A DNA stretch of 64,000 bases, taken from Actinomadura sp. 6K520. GTDB lineage: Bacteria > Actinomycetota > Actinomycetes > Streptosporangiales > Streptosporangiaceae. Below, piece after piece: positions 60,430-64,000 of this stretch. The translations under genes and the position numbers were made by a program. The stretch lies in the NCBI RefSeq assembly GCF_004349245.1, contig NZ_SMLC01000005.1, positions 1 to 64,000 on the forward strand, in the 5' to 3' direction. Below the pieces are notes generated by a model. That model made no database searches, had not been told where the DNA came from, and saw only the letters and a list, made by a program, of their open reading frames with translations. Every line of letters starts with the position of its first letter. Within the stretch, counting starts at the first letter, position 1.

Positions 60430-61188
60430 TCAGCGCGGGCCGGGGACGCCGCGGAACCTGAACGGCTCGGACGGGCGCCCCGGGACCACGTACCAGGCTT
60501 CCCCCGTCCCGTCCGCGGCGAGGAGGCGCATGAACGCCTCCACGACGTCGTCCACGTCCAGGATGGGGAATCCGGTCTCCTGGAGATGCCCCTTCATCGG
60601 GGTGAGGATGTCGGTGTCGGCGAACGAGGGGCACAGCGCGTTCACCCGGACGCCCTCCTCCGCGAGCGTCGGGCCGAGGGCGCGGACGAGCCCGACCACG
60701 GCCGCCTTGTTCGCCCCGTAGACGGGGTCGAAGGGCGTGGCGGTGAGCGCGGCCATGCTGGCGGTGGCGACGATGTCGCCGCCGCCGCGGGCGCGGAGCG
60801 CGGGCAGCGCGGCGTGCACGCCGAAGAAGACGCCGTCGAGGTTGATGCCCATGGCCCGCCGGTAGGCGGCGAGGTCGAAGTCGTCGCCGACCCCGCCCCC
60901 GCCGGCGACGCCGGCGTTGAGGAACGCCACGTCCAGGCCGCCGAAGCGCTCGACGGCGGCCGCGACGGCGGCCTCGCTCTCGGCGGGCTCGCGGACGTCG
61001 CAGCGGACGAAGGCGCCGTCCAGCTCCTTCGCGAGCGCCGTCCCGGCGGCCGTGTCGACGTCGGCCAGGACGACCCGGGTGCCGCCGCCCGCCAGCCGGC
61101 GCGCCACCGCGGCCCCGATGCCGTTGGATCCGCCCGTGATCAGCGCGACCTTGCCGGTGCCGTCGAAGCCGCGGTCGTCGACTGCCAT
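60430..61188 (-). CDS. SDR-family oxidoreductase
   Basis: 252 residues, classical short-chain dehydrogenase. Cofactor motif is TGGSNGIGAAVAR, the NAG-like motif is FLNAGVAGG and the catalytic Tyr-Lys pair is VYGANKAAV. The substrate-binding end is variable. ATG 61188 is 24 bases after the TCC of the palindromic operator region. It is probably regulated with the divergent acyl-CoA dehydrogenase gene. Confidence 0.9.
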   Translation of the reverse strand: MAVDDRGFDGTGKVALITGGSNGIGAAVARRLAGGGTRVVLADVDTAAGTALAKELDGAFVRCDVREPAESEAAVAAAVERFGGLDVAFLNAGVAGGGGVGDDFDLAAYRRAMGINLDGVFFGVHAALPALRARGGGDIVATASMAALTATPFDPVYGANKAAVVGLVRALGPTLAEEGVRVNALCPSFADTDILTPMKGHLQETGFPILDVDDVVEAFMRLLAADGTGEAWYVVPGRPSEPFRFRGVPGPR

Positions 61189-61204
61189 GGGACTCCCCTC
61201 ACAA

Positions 61205-61226
61205 AGTAACTGACTCGTCAGTTACT
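61205..61226. promoter_or_regulatory. 22-bp palindromic operator, likely for the adjacent TetR
   Basis: AGTAACTGAC-TC-GTCAGTTACT, two perfect 10-bp arms, lies in the 46-base gap between the divergent SDR and acyl-CoA dehydrogenase genes. The TetR regulator is encoded just after the dehydrogenase. The placement fits control of both directions. Binding by this TetR is an inference. Confidence 0.75.
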
Positions 61227-61234
61227 CTAGCGGA

Positions 61235-62458
61235 ATGGACTTCGGTTTGAGCGAGCGCGCCCAGGAACACCTCGGCCGCCTCCAGGAATTCATGGACTCG
61301 CACGTGTACCCGGCGGAGCCGGTGTACGAGGCGCAGCGGGCGGAACTGCGGGCCGCCGGACGCGAGCACCATCTGCCCCAGATCGTGGAGGACCTCAAGG
61401 TCGAGGCCCGCAAGCGCGGCCTCTGGAACCTCTTCCTTCCGGATAGCGAGGACCCGGCGCACGGCCTCACCGTGACCGACTACGCGTCGCTCGCCGAAGT
61501 GACGGGCCGGTCCCTCGAACTCGCGCCCGAGGCCACCAACTGCGCGGCGCCCGACACCGGCAACATGGAGGTGCTGCACCTGTTCGGCACGCCCGAGCAG
61601 AAGGAGCGGTGGCTCAAGCCGCTGCTGAACGGTGAGATCCGCAGCGCCTTCGCCATGACGGAGCCGGACGTGGCCAGCTCCGACGCCAAGAACATCTCCA
61701 CCCGCATCGAGCGCGACGGCGACCACTACGTCATCAACGGCCGCAAGTGGTGGATCACCGGCAGCGCCGACCCGCGCTGCAAGATCATGATCGTGATGGG
61801 CAAGACCGACCCGGACGGGCACCCGTACCGGCAGCAGTCGATGGTGCTGGTCCCGGTCGACACGCCCGGGGTGGAGATCGTCCGGCCGCTGCCCGTGTTC
61901 GGCTACCAGGACCAGCACGGCCACTGCGAGATCACGTTCACCGACGTCCGCGTCCCGGTGGAGAACCTCGTCGGCGAGGAGGGCGGCGGCTTCGCCATCG
62001 CCCAGGCGCGCCTCGGCCCGGGCCGTATCCACCACTGCATGCGCGCGCTCGGCGCCGCCGAGCGGGCGCTGGAGCTGATGTGCCGGCGCGCCCTGTCCCG
62101 CGAGGCGTTCGGGGGGCCGATCGCCCGGCAGGGCGTGGTCCGCGAGCAGATCGCCGAGTCGCGGATGGCGATCGAGCAGGCCAGGCTGCTCACCCTCAAG
62201 ACCGCCTGGCTGATCGACAAGCACGGTGTGCAGGCCGCCCGGTCCGAGGTCGCGGCGATCAAGGTGATCGCGCCGCGGGTCGCGCTGGAGGTCGTCGACC
62301 GGGCGATCCAGGTGCACGGCGGCGCCGGGGTCAGCGGCGACACTCCGCTCGCCGCCATGTGGGCCGGCCTGCGGACGCTGCGCCTCGCCGACGGCCCGGA
62401 CGAGGTCCATGTCCGCTCCGTCGCCCGCGCCGAACTGGGCAAGTACACCGGCGCATGA
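61235..62458 (+). CDS. acyl-CoA dehydrogenase family protein
   Basis: 407 residues, FAD enzyme that oxidises acyl-CoA at the alpha-beta bond. N-terminal [19 protein letters not shown]-binding [12 protein letters not shown] and [12 protein letters not shown], and the C-terminal [14 protein letters not shown]. The sequence resembles the ACAD10/11-like group more than short-chain enzymes. The stop overlaps the TetR start. The chain length preference is not known. Confidence 0.9.
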   Translation: MDFGLSERAQEHLGRLQEFMDSHVYPAEPVYEAQRAELRAAGREHHLPQIVEDLKVEARKRGLWNLFLPDSEDPAHGLTVTDYASLAEVTGRSLELAPEATNCAAPDTGNMEVLHLFGTPEQKERWLKPLLNGEIRSAFAMTEPDVASSDAKNISTRIERDGDHYVINGRKWWITGSADPRCKIMIVMGKTDPDGHPYRQQSMVLVPVDTPGVEIVRPLPVFGYQDQHGHCEITFTDVRVPVENLVGEEGGGFAIAQARLGPGRIHHCMRALGAAERALELMCRRALSREAFGGPIARQGVVREQIAESRMAIEQARLLTLKTAWLIDKHGVQAARSEVAAIKVIAPRVALEVVDRAIQVHGGAGVSGDTPLAAMWAGLRTLRLADGPDEVHVRSVARAELGKYTGA

Positions 62459-63123
62459 CCGACGGCACGGGGGAGCGCGTGCCGGGCGTGCGGCGGCGGA
62501 TGCCGTACGCCCGGCGGCGCGAGCAGCTGCTCCAGGTGGCGCTGGAGGAGTTCGGCCGCCGCGGCTACCACCTGACGCAGATGGAGCACGTGGCCGCCGC
62601 CGCGCAGGTGTCCAAGGCGCTGCTGTACCAGCACTTCACCTCGAAGGAGGAGCTGTTCGCCGAGGTCACCGAGGCGATCGTCGCCGAGCTGACGGCCCGG
62701 CTGAACGAGGCCGTGCTCGCCGAGCGCGGCTCTCCGGACGGCATCCGGGCCATGATCCGGGTCCTGTTCGACTACGCCACCGACGAGCCGGACGCGTGGG
62801 CGCTGGTGATCCGGCACCTCGACAAGCCCGACGACGTCGGCGTGGAGCTGCGCGAGCTCCGGGACCGCCTCGGCGGCGCGTTCGCCGACCTGCTGCTGCG
62901 CCGCCGCCGCGCCGACCCGAAGCTGTCCCCGGCGGCGCTCGCGGTGAACGAGCGGCGCGCGCGGCTCCTCGTCCCCCTGATGTACGGGTCGATGCTGTCG
63001 ATGGTGTCGTGGTGGCTGGAGCACCCCGACACCCCGCGCGACCGCGCCGAGCAGATGGCGATCGAGTTCATCTGGCTCGGCCTCGACCGGCTGCGCACCG
63101 GCGAGCGGCTCCCGAAGGAGTAG
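62455..63123 (+). CDS. TetR-family transcriptional regulator
   Basis: 222 residues. N-terminal [51 protein letters not shown] (about residues 21-68), then a ligand-binding helical domain. ATG at 62455 overlaps the acyl-CoA dehydrogenase stop (ATGA), so the two are co-translated. It most likely represses its own operon and the SDR gene through the 22-bp palindrome, with an acyl-CoA or fatty acid as a likely inducer. Confidence 0.92.
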   Translation: MTDGTGERVPGVRRRMPYARRREQLLQVALEEFGRRGYHLTQMEHVAAAAQVSKALLYQHFTSKEELFAEVTEAIVAELTARLNEAVLAERGSPDGIRAMIRVLFDYATDEPDAWALVIRHLDKPDDVGVELRELRDRLGGAFADLLLRRRRADPKLSPAALAVNERRARLLVPLMYGSMLSMVSWWLEHPDTPRDRAEQMAIEFIWLGLDRLRTGERLPKE

Positions 63124-63146
63124 CCCTGGGGGGCGGGCACGCGAAA

Positions 63147-63173
63147 GGCCGGGGACGGCGTGCGTCCCCGGCC
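63147..63173. terminator. bidirectional 11-bp hairpin terminator
   Basis: GGCCGGGGACG (63147-63157) pairs perfectly with CGTCCCCGGCC (63163-63173). It lies between the convergent TetR and cold-shock genes and can serve both. Confidence 0.75.
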
Positions 63174-63192
63174 TCCTAAGCTCGCGCGGGCC

Positions 63193-63396
63193 TTAGAGCG
63201 GGGAGACGCCCTCGGCCTGCGGGCCCTTCTGGCCCTGCGTGATCTCGAACGAGACACGCTGGTTCTCGTCCAGGCTGCGGTAGCCGTTGGTGGCGATCGC
63301 CGAGTAGTGGACGAACACGTCCGGGCCGCCGCCGTCGGGCGCGATGAACCCGAAGCCCTTCTCGGAGTTGAACCACTTCACGGTGCCTTCGGCCAT
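63193..63396 (-). CDS. cold-shock protein (CspA family)
   Basis: 67 residues, one OB domain with RNP1 KGFGFIAP and RNP2 VFVHYSAI. It binds single-stranded RNA or DNA. ATG 63396 gives the standard N-terminus [15 protein letters not shown]. The 193 bases upstream hold no further gene and probably an extended 5' leader, as is usual for csp genes, but I saw no clear cold-shock box. Confidence 0.95.
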   Translation of the reverse strand: MAEGTVKWFNSEKGFGFIAPDGGGPDVFVHYSAIATNGYRSLDENQRVSFEITQGQKGPQAEGVSPL

Positions 63397-63589
63397 GGTC
63401 TTTCCCTTCGGGTGAAACTCACCGGCCCGCCGGGCGGCGGACCGGGCTGCAAGCGGACTCATCTCACGTCCGCCGGTCACCCGGAGAAAACGCTTCGAGA
63501 CTGCCTGGCTCCCAGCCGGCCTGACCGGGCGCCATCGTGCAACGCAACCGAACCTACCCGATGCCGGGCCACCCTATGCACCGACACTC

Positions 63590-64000
63590 CTAAACAAGAT
63601 CCCGCAGGGCCTCGGCGGCGCGGTGGCAATCGTGGAACGTGCAGTACAGCGGGGCGGGGGCGAGGCGCACGACATCGGGCTCGCGGGCGTCGGCGACCAC
63701 TCCGCCGGCCGCGGCGAGCCGCCGGACGAGCCCGCCCGCGCCGGCCACCCGCAGCGAGAGCTGGGCGCCGCGGGCCGCCGGGCCGGCCGGGGTGATGATC
63801 CGCGCGCCGGTCTCCGCGAGGCGGGCCGCGAGGTAGCCGGTCAGCCGTTCGCTCTTGGCGCGCAGCGCCGCCATCCCGACCCGGTCGAAGATCTCCAGGG
63901 ACGCCAGCACCGGGGCGAGGGCCATGATCGGCGGGTTGGACAGCTGCCACGCGTCGGCGGAGGCGGGCGGCGCGATGTCGGGGTCCATCCGGAACCGGAC
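63590..64000 (-). CDS. kynU: kynureninase, C-terminal part (runs off the window)
   Basis: 137 visible residues of a PLP enzyme that cleaves kynurenine to anthranilate and alanine. The piece AWQLSNPPIMALAPVLASLEIFDRVG is a kynureninase hallmark. The C-terminal domain follows, ending in ALRDLV. The PLP lysine is outside the window. The 5' end lies beyond base 64,000. Confidence 0.85.
   Translation of the reverse strand, partial: VRFRMDPDIAPPASADAWQLSNPPIMALAPVLASLEIFDRVGMAALRAKSERLTGYLAARLAETGARIITPAGPAARGAQLSLRVAGAGGLVRRLAAAGGVVADAREPDVVRLAPAPLYCTFHDCHRAAEALRDLV

Overview
The window is a stretch of high-GC (about 70%) chromosome from a filamentous-type actinomycete. The evidence is the phosphatidylinositol mannoside genes (pgsA, an acyltransferase, pimA), the pheST / rplT-rpmI-infC block, the relA-apt-yajC-ruvBAC-yebC-pdxT-pdxS order, and the GTG/TTG starts with GGAGG ribosome sites. 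Thermomonosporaceae (Actinomadura-like) is my best guess for the family, but I cannot prove it from sequence alone.

Layout. 1-3,100: an ABC-2 permease cut by the window edge, a lipoprotein lytic transglycosylase, and an unusual minus-strand unit made of a conserved hypothetical gene (2295-3029) followed by two tRNA-like genes whose halves are in swapped order (3' half before 5' half, about 2169-1940). 3,100-13,600: an ABC-F ribosome-protection gene behind an attenuator-like leader, pheT/pheS, a PAS histidine kinase, a STAS protein without its phosphoacceptor serine, a TrmH methyltransferase, and rplT-rpmI-infC, where infC starts at ATC. 13,600-17,260: an accessory island with a Nudix hydrolase, a PfkB-like kinase, a HIT protein and a squalene-cyclase-like toroid membrane protein. 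17,260-25,000 (minus): aroE, mltG, ruvX, alaS, two small membrane proteins and rarA. 25,000-30,600: a small membrane protein, DUF3105 and DUF305 proteins, a DinB-like protein, a DUF349 protein, a secreted cyclophilin and an MBL hydrolase. 30,600-43,200: hisS-aspS (plus), then the minus-strand relA, apt, yajC, ruvB-ruvA-ruvC, yebC, pdxT, a hypothetical gene and pdxS. secD and secF, which normally lie between yajC and apt, are absent. 43,200-55,000: a DUF3048 lipoprotein, a LemA-like protein, pimA, the acyltransferase, pgsA, an EF-G-like GTPase inserted on the plus strand, DCC and HIT proteins, an Asp23-like protein, a secreted hypothetical and thrS. 55,000-64,000: a sugar transporter, a methyltransferase, a two-component system, a quinone oxidoreductase, an SDR, an acyl-CoA dehydrogenase with a TetR regulator facing a 22-bp palindromic operator, a cold-shock gene and the C-terminal part of kynureninase.

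Functionally the window is dominated by translation (five aminoacyl-tRNA synthetases, three ribosome or initiation factors, EF-G2, ABC-F, stringent response), Holliday-junction repair and envelope lipid synthesis. The most unusual content is the pair of circularly permuted tRNA genes. For the Gln(CUG)-like one every canonical stem can be rebuilt only if the second half is placed before the first. Its open ends lie in the anticodon loop, which suggests a link to RNA ligation or tRNA repair. No known RNA ligase is encoded in the window.
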